54,048 nucleotides of DNA from Nocardioides caeni (GCF_004912195.1 NZ_STGW01000004.1:137764-191811); one strand, 5' to 3'; positions 46,517-54,048 are shown, numbered from the stretch's first letter. The notes: generated by a model not told the origin, from the letters alone. A program made the numbers and translations.

Positions 46517-47359
46517 GTGAACGAGTACGAGGGCACCGTCACCACCGAGACGGACGAGCTGATCACGACCCACATGCCGCTGGTCGGACACATCGTGCGG
46601 GAGACCATGGGACGCGTGCCGTCCCACGTCAGCCGCGACGACCTGACCTCGGCCGGACTGACCGCGCTCGTGCTCGCGGCCCGGGCCTTCGACCCCGATC
46701 GCGGCGTGCCCTTCGACCGCTATGCGGCGACCCGCATCCGCGGCGCACTCCTCGACGAGCTGCGGTCCGTCGACTGGGCGTCCCGGTCGGTACGACGCCG
46801 GGCCCGCGACCTGGCCGAGACCCGCAGCCAGCTGGCCAATGTCCTCGGCCGCAGCCCCAACGTCGCCGAGGTCGCCCAGGCCGCCGGCCTCTCCCGCGAC
46901 GAGGTCGCCGCCAACGACGACGACGTGTCCCGGGCACAGGTCCTCTCCCTGCAGGGCTCGACCACGACGCCGATCGAGGAGCTCGTCCCGACCCGCGCCC
47001 CGTCCCCGGAGGAGCTGCTCGAGCACGCCGAGCGCCTCACCTACCTGCGCGAGGCCATCGAGGAGCTGCCCGAGCGGCTGCGGGGCGTCGTCCAGGACTA
47101 CTTCTTCGCCGAGCGGCCGATGGCCGACATCGCCGCGGAGCTGGGCGTCACCGACTCACGGATCTCACAGATGCGCGCCGAGGCGCTCACGCTGCTGCGC
47201 GACGCCCTCAACCACGCGCTCGAGCCGTCGCTCGTGCGGCCCACCGGCAAGACCGGCGGGGTCGCACAGCGGCGCCGCGAGTCCTACTTCGCCGCCGTCG
47301 CCGCCCGCCACGCCAGCGGAGCGCGGAGCGTCAGCAGCCCGCTCGGCGCCGCCGGGTAG
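46517..47359 (+). CDS. fliA: Flagellar sigma factor FliA/WhiG (sigma-28)
   Basis: A 280-residue sigma factor of the FliA/WhiG group. Region 2 (FDPDRGVPFDRYAATRIRGA, then LLDELRSVDWASRSVRR) has the group-specific DWASRSVR segment, and region 4 (RPMADIAAELGVTDSRISQM) is complete. It directs RNA polymerase to late flagellar promoters. The start is the GTG at 46517. No FlgM anti-sigma factor is visible in the window. No promoter of the CTCA-N16-GCCGAT type lies before it, so it is probably transcribed by another factor. Confidence 0.93.
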   Translation: MNEYEGTVTTETDELITTHMPLVGHIVRETMGRVPSHVSRDDLTSAGLTALVLAARAFDPDRGVPFDRYAATRIRGALLDELRSVDWASRSVRRRARDLAETRSQLANVLGRSPNVAEVAQAAGLSRDEVAANDDDVSRAQVLSLQGSTTTPIEELVPTRAPSPEELLEHAERLTYLREAIEELPERLRGVVQDYFFAERPMADIAAELGVTDSRISQMRAEALTLLRDALNHALEPSLVRPTGKTGGVAQRRRESYFAAVAARHASGARSVSSPLGAAG

Positions 47360-47390
47360 CCGAACCGGTGAGAAACCGGGGCGAAAACCA

Positions 47391-47417
47391 CTCAGGCCGG
47401 TGATCGACGTACCGATC
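47391..47417 (+). promoter_or_regulatory. FliA-type promoter of fliC
   Basis: CTCA at 47391-47394, 16 bases, then ACCGATC at 47411-47417. The predicted transcript starts near 47424, giving a leader of about 66 bases before fliC. Confidence 0.6.
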
Positions 47418-47420
47418 ACC
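47399..47420. promoter_or_regulatory. Inverted repeat overlapping the fliC -10 region
   Basis: GGTGATCG-ACGTAC-CGATCACC has perfect 8-bp arms. Since its right arm covers the -10 box, a protein bound here would block the flagellin promoter. It could also be a weak terminator of fliA. Confidence 0.5.
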
Positions 47421-47489
47421 AACCCGACGGGAGACCACGGACGGTCACCCGAGAACCAGAGAACGACCTGATTCCAGGAGGGAAACATC

Positions 47490-48290
47490 ATGGGTCTTCG
47501 CATCAACCAGAACATCGAGGCGACCAACGCTTACCGCAACCTGTCGGTGACGCAGAACCAGCTCTCGAAGTCGATGGAGAAGCTGTCGTCGGGCTTCCGG
47601 ATCAACCGGGCCGCCGACGACGCCGCCGGCCTGGCCATCTCCGAGGGCCTGCGCTCGCAGGTCGGTGGCCTCAAGGTCGCGGTCCGCAACGCCCAGGACG
47701 GTGTCTCGGTCGCCCAGACCGCTGAAGGCGCGCTCACCGAGGTCCACTCCATGCTGCAGCGCATGAACGACCTCTCCGTGCAGTACAACAACGGCACGCA
47801 GAACACCGAGTCGCAGGCGGCCCTCCAGGCCGAGTTCGACGCTCTCGAGACCGAGATCACCCGGATCAAGGACAACACCAAGTTCAACGGTGTCGACCTC
47901 TTCGGCGGTGCCGCGCTGACGTTCCAGACCGGCTACGACTCGGGCGACACCATCGACATCTCCGCCACCGCCCTCGCCGACTTCACCGCCGGCGCGGACC
48001 TGGCGGCGATCGACATCACCGACAGCAACACGCTGCAGGCGGCCATCACCGAGGTCTCCACCCAGCGTGCCGAGCTCGGTGCGGTCCAGAACCGGTTCGA
48101 GCACACGATCAACAACGTCAACGTCGCGATCGAGAACCTGTCGGCCTCCGAGTCGCGCATCCGCGACACGGACATGGCCCAGGAGATGATGAGCCTCACC
48201 CGCTCGCAGATCCTCTCCCAGGCCGGCACGGCCATGCTCGCCCAGGCCAACTCGGCCCCCAACGGCGTGCTGCAGCTGCTCCGCGGCTGA
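47490..48290 (+). CDS. fliC: Flagellin
   Basis: A 266-residue flagellin, the filament subunit. The D0/D1 N-terminal region (MGLRINQNIEATNAYRNLSV ... NRAADDAAGLAISEGLRSQV) and the C-terminal region (ENLSASESRIRDTDMAQEMM ... LAQANSAPNGVLQLLRG) are complete. Only about 45 residues lie between them, so the outer D2/D3 domains are nearly absent. The ribosome site AGGAGGGA is strong and, with three other GGA motifs in the leader, could be bound by CsrA. A strong terminator follows. Confidence 0.97.
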   Translation: MGLRINQNIEATNAYRNLSVTQNQLSKSMEKLSSGFRINRAADDAAGLAISEGLRSQVGGLKVAVRNAQDGVSVAQTAEGALTEVHSMLQRMNDLSVQYNNGTQNTESQAALQAEFDALETEITRIKDNTKFNGVDLFGGAALTFQTGYDSGDTIDISATALADFTAGADLAAIDITDSNTLQAAITEVSTQRAELGAVQNRFEHTINNVNVAIENLSASESRIRDTDMAQEMMSLTRSQILSQAGTAMLAQANSAPNGVLQLLRG

Positions 48291-48312
48291 TCCCGCACCA
48301 ACGCTGCACCTC

Positions 48313-48356
48313 GGAGTGCCGGTGGGGCCACCGGCCCCACCGGCACTCCTGCTTTT
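48313..48356 (+). terminator. Strong Rho-independent terminator after fliC
   Basis: A perfect 15-bp stem, GGAGTGCCGGTGGGG and its complement, 7-base loop CCACCGG, followed by TGCTTTT. It lies 22 bases after the flagellin stop codon and would let flagellin be made in excess of fliD and fliS. Confidence 0.92.
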
Positions 48357-48412
48357 CCCCCCGCATTCCCGCGTTCCCGCGCCCCACCCTGCGCCCCAGA
48401 CGGAGGTCGACC

Positions 48413-49756
48413 ATGGCAGGCACCAGCAGCATCGGCGGGCTCGCCAGCGGTCTGGACACCACCAGCATCATCAACCAGCTGATGACGCTCGAGGCCGCCT
48501 CCCAGACCAAGCTGAAGACCCAGGTCACCACCGAGCAGAGCAAGGTGACCGCGCTGCAGAAGCTGAACACGGCACTCCAGTCGCTGGTGACGTCCGCCGG
48601 CGCCCTGGGCACGAACACCGTCTCGACGACCAGCGTGTGGTCCTCGCTCAAGGCGACCTCCACCAACAGCGGCGTGACCGTCTCCGCCTCCACCAGCGCA
48701 GCCGCCGGCGGCTTCACCGTCACCGTCGGCCAGACCGCGCTCACCCACCGGTTGGCCTTCACCGACGCGCACGCCAGGACCGACGTCGTCACCGGCGCCG
48801 GCACCAGCGTGCTGCTGAAGCGGGCCGGCGAGCCCGACGTCCAGATCGACACCGCCAACGGCACGCTCGAGGAGCTCGCTGCCGCCATCAACGCCTCCGA
48901 CTCCGGCGTGCGGGCCACCCTCGTCCGCACCGGCACCAACGGCGGCACCGACCAGTACCGGCTGCTCGTCGAGTCCGCCAGCACCGGAGGCGACCAGGCC
49001 TTCGAGCTGACCGACTCCACCGGCGCTGCCCTCCTCGGCGGAGCGACCGTCCGCGCCGGCCAGGACGCGGTCATCGACATCGGCGGCATTGCCGCCACCT
49101 CCAGCACCAACACCTTCGCCGACGTCGTGCCGGGCGTGACGATCACGCTCGCGACCAGCGCGACCGGCTCCTCCGACGTGACCCTGGCCCGGGACGCCGC
49201 CGGCGCCTCCGCGAGCGTCAAGTCGTTCGTCGACCAGATCAACACGCTGCTCACCCAGATGCAGACGACGACGGCGAACAGCAAGGACGGCTCCGGCGTC
49301 CTGGGTGGCGACAGCACCGTGCGGCGGGTGGCGAGCGCCCTGCAGGACGCCATCTATCCCGGCGACGGCAGCTCCATGGCGTCGTACGGCATCCAGATCG
49401 ACCGCTACGGCAAGCTCGTCTTCGACGAGTCGGCCTTCGCCACGGCCTATGCCGCGGACCCGGCCGCCACCGCCGCCGCGTTCACCGGGACCGGCGGCTT
49501 CGCCTCCCGGGTCGAGGCAGTGGCCACGGCCGCGAGCGACAAGTACGACGGCTCGATCACGGGCGCCATCAACAGCCACAGCTCGACGATCACCCGGCTC
49601 AACAAAAACATCGAGGCGTGGGACCAACGCCTGGAGATCCGGCGCGCCGCCCTCGAGCGGCAGTACACCGCCCTCGAGACCGCCCTGTCCCAACTGAACA
49701 GTCAGTCGTCCTGGCTCACCAGCCAGCTCGAGTCCCTGGCCGCCTCGACCGAGTGA
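48413..49756 (+). CDS. fliD: Flagellar filament cap protein FliD
   Basis: A 447-residue hook-associated protein 2 that caps the growing filament. IGGLASGLDTTSIINQLMTL at the N-terminus and the C-terminal NSHSSTITRLNKNIEAWDQR plus LEIRRAALERQYTALETAL are FliD signatures. The central part (about 60-330) is the variable exposed region. It stands 57 bases beyond the fliC terminator, with no FliA-type promoter visible in that gap, so read-through or another promoter must serve it. Confidence 0.94.
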   Translation: MAGTSSIGGLASGLDTTSIINQLMTLEAASQTKLKTQVTTEQSKVTALQKLNTALQSLVTSAGALGTNTVSTTSVWSSLKATSTNSGVTVSASTSAAAGGFTVTVGQTALTHRLAFTDAHARTDVVTGAGTSVLLKRAGEPDVQIDTANGTLEELAAAINASDSGVRATLVRTGTNGGTDQYRLLVESASTGGDQAFELTDSTGAALLGGATVRAGQDAVIDIGGIAATSSTNTFADVVPGVTITLATSATGSSDVTLARDAAGASASVKSFVDQINTLLTQMQTTTANSKDGSGVLGGDSTVRRVASALQDAIYPGDGSSMASYGIQIDRYGKLVFDESAFATAYAADPAATAAAFTGTGGFASRVEAVATAASDKYDGSITGAINSHSSTITRLNKNIEAWDQRLEIRRAALERQYTALETALSQLNSQSSWLTSQLESLAASTE

Positions 49757-49767
49757 GGAGCAGCACC

Positions 49768-50166
49768 ATGTATGCCACCACCACCACGGTCCGCGCCGCG
49801 CAGGCCCAGTCCGCCTACCAGGGCAACGCCATCGCCACCGCGTCGCCCGCCCGCCTGCTCGTCATGCTGGTCGAGCGCCTCGTGCTCGACATCGAGCGAG
49901 GCCTCGCGGCGCAGCAGGCGGCGTCCTGGCCGGACGCCCACCGCCACCTGCTGCACGCGCAGGACATCGTCGCCGAGCTCGAGGCCAGCCTCGACGTCGA
50001 CAAGATGCCCGCCGGCAAGCAGCTGGCCTCGCTCTATGCCTGGCTGCGCGAGCAGCTGGTGCGCGCCAACGTCGGCCGCGACACCGCCGTCACCACGGCG
50101 GCCCTGACCCTCGCCCGCCAGCTGTGCGACACCTGGCGCGAAGCAGCGATGGCGTCGGTCGGATGA
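49768..50166 (+). CDS. fliS: Flagellin export chaperone FliS
   Basis: A 132-residue four-helix chaperone that keeps flagellin unfolded before export. The AYQGNAIATASPARLLVMLV segment is the conserved FliS N-terminus, and ASLYAWLREQLVRANVGRDT the late helix. The ATG at 49768 follows the fliD stop by 11 bases, and the gene end overlaps the next start (ATGA). Confidence 0.94.
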   Translation: MYATTTTVRAAQAQSAYQGNAIATASPARLLVMLVERLVLDIERGLAAQQAASWPDAHRHLLHAQDIVAELEASLDVDKMPAGKQLASLYAWLREQLVRANVGRDTAVTTAALTLARQLCDTWREAAMASVG

Positions 50167-50501
50167 GCGCCCTCGACCGCACCGGCCCCGAGGCACCCCG
50201 ACGCCCCGTGACGTGGCGCGAGGCCCTCGACCGGCTCGAGCAGCACGCCGACCGGGCAGAGCAGATGATCCGCGGCCTCAGCGATGACGGGCCGGAGCCG
50301 TGGGCACCGCCGGCCGATCTCGGTCCGATCCCCGACGAGTTCGTCCCTCGTGCCCGCCAGCTGCTCGAGCGCCAGCAGCGGCTGATGGCAGCGATCCCCG
50401 CGGCGCTGGCCGGCAACCGCCAGCACCAGCAGGTCACCACCCGCGTCAGCAACGCCACCCAGGCGCCCACGCCGTCGGTCTATCTCGACGTGAGCGCCTG
50501 A
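50163..50501 (+). CDS. Hypothetical protein, candidate FliT-like chaperone
   Basis: A 112-residue protein with helices TWREALDRLEQHADRAEQMI and PRARQLLERQQRLMAAIPAA and a disordered tail. It is coupled to fliS (ATGA) and stands third in fliD-fliS-X, the place of fliT in Bacillus and enterobacteria. Sequence similarity to FliT is not evident, so the role is inferred from position and helix content. Confidence 0.55.
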   Translation: MSALDRTGPEAPRRPVTWREALDRLEQHADRAEQMIRGLSDDGPEPWAPPADLGPIPDEFVPRARQLLERQQRLMAAIPAALAGNRQHQQVTTRVSNATQAPTPSVYLDVSA

Positions 50502-50515
50502 GGGGTTGCGCACCG

Positions 50516-52285
50516 CTACGGGGCGTAGACCGCCTGGTTGTTGATGGCGTCGAAGGCGTTCTTGGCCTTCCCCTGGACCGACTTCACGTTGCCGTACCAG
50601 ACACTGCCGCCGTTGTTGGACTGGCCGGCCGCGTATGTCAGCATGGCCGACACCTTCATCGTCGTCGCACCGCCGAACGCCTGGCTGACGTCCTGGTTGC
50701 CCCACACGGTGGTCAGGTCGATCAGCACGCCGCCCAGCACCGTCTTGGGGATGAACTTGCGCGTCGCCGCCGTGCTGCCGGGACCGGTGAAGTGGACGTT
50801 GAGCGCGCTCGCCAGCATCTGGGCCTTGAGCATGGCGTTCATCGTGCTGGCCGTGGCCTGGCCGATGGTCCCCTTGACCCAGGTGGCCACCTGGGCGCAG
50901 GTCGCCGAGGCGCTCAGGTTCTTGAACGGTGCGAAGGTCCGCAGGTAGGTGCCGACGTTGCACACGCCGCCGGTCGCCGCGCTGTTGGCGATCACGCCCT
51001 GGCCGTTCTTGTTCTGCCAGAAGCCGATCGTCTTGGCACCCGTGCCGAGCGGCACCTTGCACACGGTCACCGTGGCGTCCGCGCTGTCGCTCGTGCCGGT
51101 GTCGTTGGTGACGTAGGTCGCCGTGTTGTCGTAGTCGACGCAGCCGGGCGTCTCCACGGGAAGGATCCGTTCGTACTCCCAACCGGTCGGGTTGGCGCCG
51201 CCGACGCAGACGGAGCCGAGGGCGCCGGGCACCGTGTCGGTGACGTCGACGCACTCGTCGATCGTGGTCTCGGTGAAGCCGACACCGTCGAAGACGAAGG
51301 TCGCCATGCCGCCCGCGAGCGGAGCCTGTCCGACCACCTGGTCGGCCCAGCTGACCTGGGCGGTGTTGTCCAGCTGAGCCTGTGGCAGCGAGGCCAATGC
51401 ACAGGAGTAGGCGAAGTCATTGTCGCCCGGCTGCAGCACCGCGCCGGCGCCGCCGGTCACCGCGCACACGGTGCCGTCGGACAGCTGGTCGGTGACGTCG
51501 GCGACCATCGTCGCGGCGTTCGGGTTGAAGACGCTGATCGTGCCGCTCACGACGACACCGGACACCGGCCCGGCGTCGTGGGTGACGGTCACGTCGTAGG
51601 TGACCGTCACACTGCCGCCGGTCTGCTGGACCGTCTCCTTGTCCGCCACCTTGGTGATCGTCCAGCCGTAGGTGCGGTCGTAGGCGCCGTCGGCATCCTT
51701 CACGATCGCCGGCGGGACTGCGACCAGGGGATCGGGGTCGCCGACCTTGAAGGCGTCGTGGGTGCAGTCCGATCCCTCCACCGGGTAGTCCGCCAAGCGG
51801 CACACCGTCGCGATGTAGACCCCGCCGCCGTTCGGCGTCTCCGCATAGGGGAACAGCTGGACCCGCTGGTTCTCGACGAGATGTGTCCCGAGGCTGCTGA
51901 CCACGCCGCCCTGGACCCGGAACGCCCGGTCGAGGTGCGAGTCGGTCGACAGCAGGTCGGGGCTGCCGTCGTTGGGGTCGGGCTGCGCGCCGGGAGCGGT
52001 GACGGCGAGGAAGTAGTCGCCGTCGCCCAGTCCCGTGGGCAGGTTGCTCAGCCACACGTCCTCGCGGTCGGCGAACTGGTTGCAGTTGACCGGGTCGGCG
52101 GGATCGTTCGGATTCAGGCACTGGCCGTTGCCGGTCGAGGCCGTGACGTTGGTGGTCGTCGAGATCGACTGACCGGCGGCGGTCGCCGACGGCAGCTGGG
52201 TCGGCACGAGGCCGAGGACGCCGGCGACCAGGGCCACCGGGGCGACCCGGCACAGCGCGTGCCGGAGACGAGGACGAGCGGACAT
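50516..52285 (-). CDS. Secreted DUF11-like repeat protein with C-terminal GFWQNKNGQ module
   Basis: A 589-residue exported protein. Residues 1-37 are a signal peptide ending PSATAA. Residues about 40-200 include QSISTTTNVTASTGNGQCL and a cysteine pair; 205-400 resemble beta-sandwich repeats of the DUF11/isopeptide type (GGSVTVTYDVTVTHDAGPVS). From about residue 410 a distinct module starts with KTIGFWQNKNGQGVI, and it ends near WYGNVKSVQGKAKNAFDAIN. I have seen this last module in other secreted actinobacterial proteins, without a function. There is no sortase signal. It is monocistronic within the motility island and may be an adhesin or a mannosylated surface protein. Confidence 0.75.
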   Translation of the reverse strand: MSARPRLRHALCRVAPVALVAGVLGLVPTQLPSATAAGQSISTTTNVTASTGNGQCLNPNDPADPVNCNQFADREDVWLSNLPTGLGDGDYFLAVTAPGAQPDPNDGSPDLLSTDSHLDRAFRVQGGVVSSLGTHLVENQRVQLFPYAETPNGGGVYIATVCRLADYPVEGSDCTHDAFKVGDPDPLVAVPPAIVKDADGAYDRTYGWTITKVADKETVQQTGGSVTVTYDVTVTHDAGPVSGVVVSGTISVFNPNAATMVADVTDQLSDGTVCAVTGGAGAVLQPGDNDFAYSCALASLPQAQLDNTAQVSWADQVVGQAPLAGGMATFVFDGVGFTETTIDECVDVTDTVPGALGSVCVGGANPTGWEYERILPVETPGCVDYDNTATYVTNDTGTSDSADATVTVCKVPLGTGAKTIGFWQNKNGQGVIANSAATGGVCNVGTYLRTFAPFKNLSASATCAQVATWVKGTIGQATASTMNAMLKAQMLASALNVHFTGPGSTAATRKFIPKTVLGGVLIDLTTVWGNQDVSQAFGGATTMKVSAMLTYAAGQSNNGGSVWYGNVKSVQGKAKNAFDAINNQAVYAP

Positions 52286-52428
52286 TGGCAGTTCCCCCAT
52301 GAAACCGTCGGAGCGGTGTCCGCCGAGAGCGTGGCCTGAGAGCGGGCTCGGACCCTGCCATGGTCACTCCACATCCGGACGAGGACGAGCCTCGGAACCG
52401 ATGCCCCTCGGATGCGATGGAGCCGGTC

Positions 52429-53487
52429 TCACGCAGCGCGAGTCCGGCGTACGGTCGCCGTGATCCGGTCTGCCAGCTGCTCCAGCGGGAGTACGTCGTC
52501 CGCGAGTCCCGCGCCGGCAACGGCCCCGGGCATCCCCCACACCACCGAGGAGTCCTCGTCCTGGGCGAGGATCCGCGCGCCGGCCGCTGCCAGCTCCCGG
52601 GCACCGGCCAGACCGTCCTGGCCCATGCCGGTCAGGATCGTCGCGAGGGCACCCCCGCCGTACAGCTGGACCGCGGAGCGGAAGAGCACGTCGACGGCGG
52701 GCCGGCAGAAATTCTCCTGCGGGCCCTGGTCGAGGACGACCCGGGTGCCGAGCGGGGAGCGCTGGAGCCGCATGTGGAAGTCGCCGGGAGCGATCAGCAC
52801 CTCGCCCGGGCGCACCTCGTCGCCGTCGGCGGCCTCGCGGACCGTCAGTGCCGAGACGCGGTCGAGACGCTGGGCGAGCATCGCGGTGAAGACGGGCGGC
52901 ATGTGCTGGACGATCAGCACCGGCACGCCGAGGTCGCCGGGCAGTCGCGGGAGCAGGCGGGCCAGCGCATCGGGGCCACCCGTGGAACAGCCGATGAGGA
53001 GGGCACTGACGGACTGGGCGGGCGGCGTGGCCCGCTCGCGACGTACGACGGGACCTCCGGCGCCCGGCGTGAGCTTGCGCATCCCCGCCAGTGCGCGGAT
53101 CCGCGGCACCAGCTGGTCGCGGACGGCGGCGATGCCGTCGGCGATCTGACCGGTGTTGGACGGCTTGGTGACGTAGTCGGAGGCGCCTCGGGAGAGCGCG
53201 TCGAGGGTCGCGGTCGCGCCCCGCTCGGTGAGCGTGGAGAACATGATGACCGGCAGCCGGGCGTGCTTCTCGCGGATCTGCGTCAGGGCGCCGAGACCGT
53301 CGAGGTTCGGCATCTCGATGTCGAGGGTGACGACATCGGGACGCAGCTCGTCGACCATCCGGACGGCCTCGAGGCCGTCCTTGGCGACGGCGATCACGTC
53401 GATGTCGGTCGCACTGCTGAGCGCGGTCGTCACGAGGCGACGTACGAGCGCCGAGTCGTCCACCACGAGAACCCTGATCTGCGTCAC
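52429..53487 (-). CDS. cheB: Chemotaxis protein-glutamate methylesterase CheB
   Basis: A 352-residue adaptation enzyme that removes methyl groups from the chemoreceptor when phosphorylated. The receiver domain (residues 1-125) has phospho-acceptor Asp56 in TLDIEMPNLDG and PVIMFSTLTERG; the esterase domain has the catalytic Ser in LIGCSTGGPDAL, His in IVQHMPPVFT and Asp in LTGMGQDG. The GTG at 53487 is chosen from the family N-terminus (QIRVLVVDDSALVRR) and because a FliA-type -10 box ends 8 bases before it, giving a leaderless transcript. Confidence 0.94.
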   Translation of the reverse strand: MTQIRVLVVDDSALVRRLVTTALSSATDIDVIAVAKDGLEAVRMVDELRPDVVTLDIEMPNLDGLGALTQIREKHARLPVIMFSTLTERGATATLDALSRGASDYVTKPSNTGQIADGIAAVRDQLVPRIRALAGMRKLTPGAGGPVVRRERATPPAQSVSALLIGCSTGGPDALARLLPRLPGDLGVPVLIVQHMPPVFTAMLAQRLDRVSALTVREAADGDEVRPGEVLIAPGDFHMRLQRSPLGTRVVLDQGPQENFCRPAVDVLFRSAVQLYGGGALATILTGMGQDGLAGARELAAAGARILAQDEDSSVVWGMPGAVAGAGLADDVLPLEQLADRITATVRRTRAA

Positions 53488-53495
53488 GACGACCC

Positions 53496-53522
53496 CATCG
53501 GCGGGGAGTGGTGATCCCTGAC
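53496..53522 (-). promoter_or_regulatory. FliA-type promoter of cheB
   Basis: On the minus strand GTCA (53522-53519), 16 bases, then GCCGATG (53502-53496). Only 8 bases separate the -10 box from the cheB start codon, so transcription would begin at or next to that codon. Confidence 0.65.
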
Positions 53523-53556
53523 TCGAAAGGGACGACCGGCAAATCCGGATCTTTTC

Positions 53557-53583
53557 GTCAGGCGCCACCGGGCACGGCCGATG
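53557..53583 (+). promoter_or_regulatory. FliA-type promoter of cheR
   Basis: GTCA at 53557-53560, 16 bases, then GCCGATG at 53577-53583, again exactly 8 bases before the start codon. It mirrors the cheB promoter across a 104-base gap. Confidence 0.65.
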
Positions 53584-53591
53584 GAGCGGGC

Positions 53592-54048
53592 ATGACCGCC
53601 TCCGCCACCTTCAACTCGGTCTCGGCACTCGTGAGGCGCGAGACGTCCATGATCTACGACGAGGGCAAGGAGTATCTCGTCGAGGCCCGTCTCGCGCCGC
53701 TGGCCGCTGCCAAGGGCCTGCCCCTGGAGTCCTATGTCGCTCGACTCGGCGTCGATGTCGTGGAGCGCCAGAAGGTGATCGACGCGCTGACGATCAACGA
53801 GACCAGCTGGTTTCGCGACCACACCCCCTATCAGGCCTTCACCGACGTGATCGTGCCCGCGCTGGTCGAGAACCGGGGACTGTCCCGGCGACTGCGGATC
53901 TGGAGCGCTGCCTGCTCGAGCGGGCAGGAGGCCTACTCGATCGCGATGCTGCTCGACCAGCACCTGCCGGGCGACTGGACCTACGAGATCGTCGCCACCG
54001 ACATCTCCACCCAGATGCTGGAGCGGGTGAAGGCGGGGCGCTACAGCC
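53592..54048 (+). CDS. cheR: Chemotaxis methyltransferase CheR (C-terminus cut by window end)
   Basis: The first 152 residues of the SAM-dependent enzyme that methylates receptor glutamates. The N-terminal helical domain (SALVRRETSMIYDEGKEYLV, then EARLAP), INETSWFRD and the SAM-binding IWSAACSSGQEAYSIAML with the following IVATDIS are all family hallmarks. The gene runs off the window at 54048. It is divergent from cheB; together they set the methylation state of the PAS-PAS-GAF receptor. Confidence 0.94.
   Translation, partial: MTASATFNSVSALVRRETSMIYDEGKEYLVEARLAPLAAAKGLPLESYVARLGVDVVERQKVIDALTINETSWFRDHTPYQAFTDVIVPALVENRGLSRRLRIWSAACSSGQEAYSIAMLLDQHLPGDWTYEIVATDISTQMLERVKAGRYS

Noticed and set aside
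52286..52380. A sixth FliA-type promoter before the secreted repeat protein
   Set aside because: A CTCA occurs on the minus strand, but the sequence 16 bases on is GACACCG, which does not fit the -10 pattern.

Overview
The window is GC-rich throughout, with dense genes, many GTG starts and 4-base ATGA/GTGA stop-start overlaps. The gene set (RpfB-type resuscitation factor, Rv1002c-like protein mannosyltransferase, DevR-like regulator, DUF3556 protein, MT0933-like antitoxin, MmpS-like protein, polar-type flagellar genes with CsrA/FliW) points to a motile, mycolate-free actinomycete, most likely Nocardioides or a close relative. The genus is inferred from gene content and from the style of short dispersed repeats; no rRNA is present to confirm it.

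Bases 1-15136 carry the conserved hflX / dapF / miaA housekeeping series on the minus strand. It is interrupted between dapF and miaA by about 10 kb of accessory genes: a flavoprotein, a secreted endonuclease/exonuclease/phosphatase-family protein, a RibD-like reductase, a PucR-type regulator, and a tight operon of acyl-CoA ligase, DUF3556 membrane protein and phytoene-desaturase-like oxidoreductase facing an SDR. Bases 15543-20933 hold miaB divergent from a complete glutamate-type ABC transporter (gluABCD). Bases 20950-24320 hold small lipid or hydrolase-type genes, a MarR regulator and an unrecognised helical protein.

Bases 24359-33868 are a second conserved actinobacterial block, close in order to Mycobacterium tuberculosis Rv1002c-Rv1011: pmt, rsmI, an alpha/beta hydrolase, tatD, rpfB, rsmA, ispE, then an ABC-F ATPase. 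Genes from rsmI to the ABC-F ATPase run on the minus strand with overlapping ends. Bases 34096-37471 carry regulators: a SigB/SigF-type sigma factor, an unknown small protein, a DevR-like response regulator without a sensor kinase, and a decayed FHA-HTH plus kinase-like gene pair with one nonsense codon and three frame breaks.

Bases 37669-54048 form a motility and chemotaxis island: a soluble PAS-PAS-GAF chemoreceptor, cheW, cheA, csrA, fliW, flgL, flgK, flgN on the minus strand; fliA, fliC, fliD, fliS and a candidate fliT on the plus strand; a large secreted repeat-domain protein; then divergent cheB and cheR (cut by the window end). Five promoters in this island share the arrangement (C/G)TCA, 16 bases, then a GCCGAT-like -10, which I read as the local FliA (sigma-28) promoter. 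At cheB and cheR this element sits exactly 8 bases before each start codon, predicting two leaderless transcripts. Other structure not explained by genes includes hairpin repeats inside the ABC-F gene with a compensatory base-pair change, REP-like repeats in the 3' end of miaB and in the rsmI/pmt promoter region, and an 18-bp perfect inverted repeat inside the linker of cheA.
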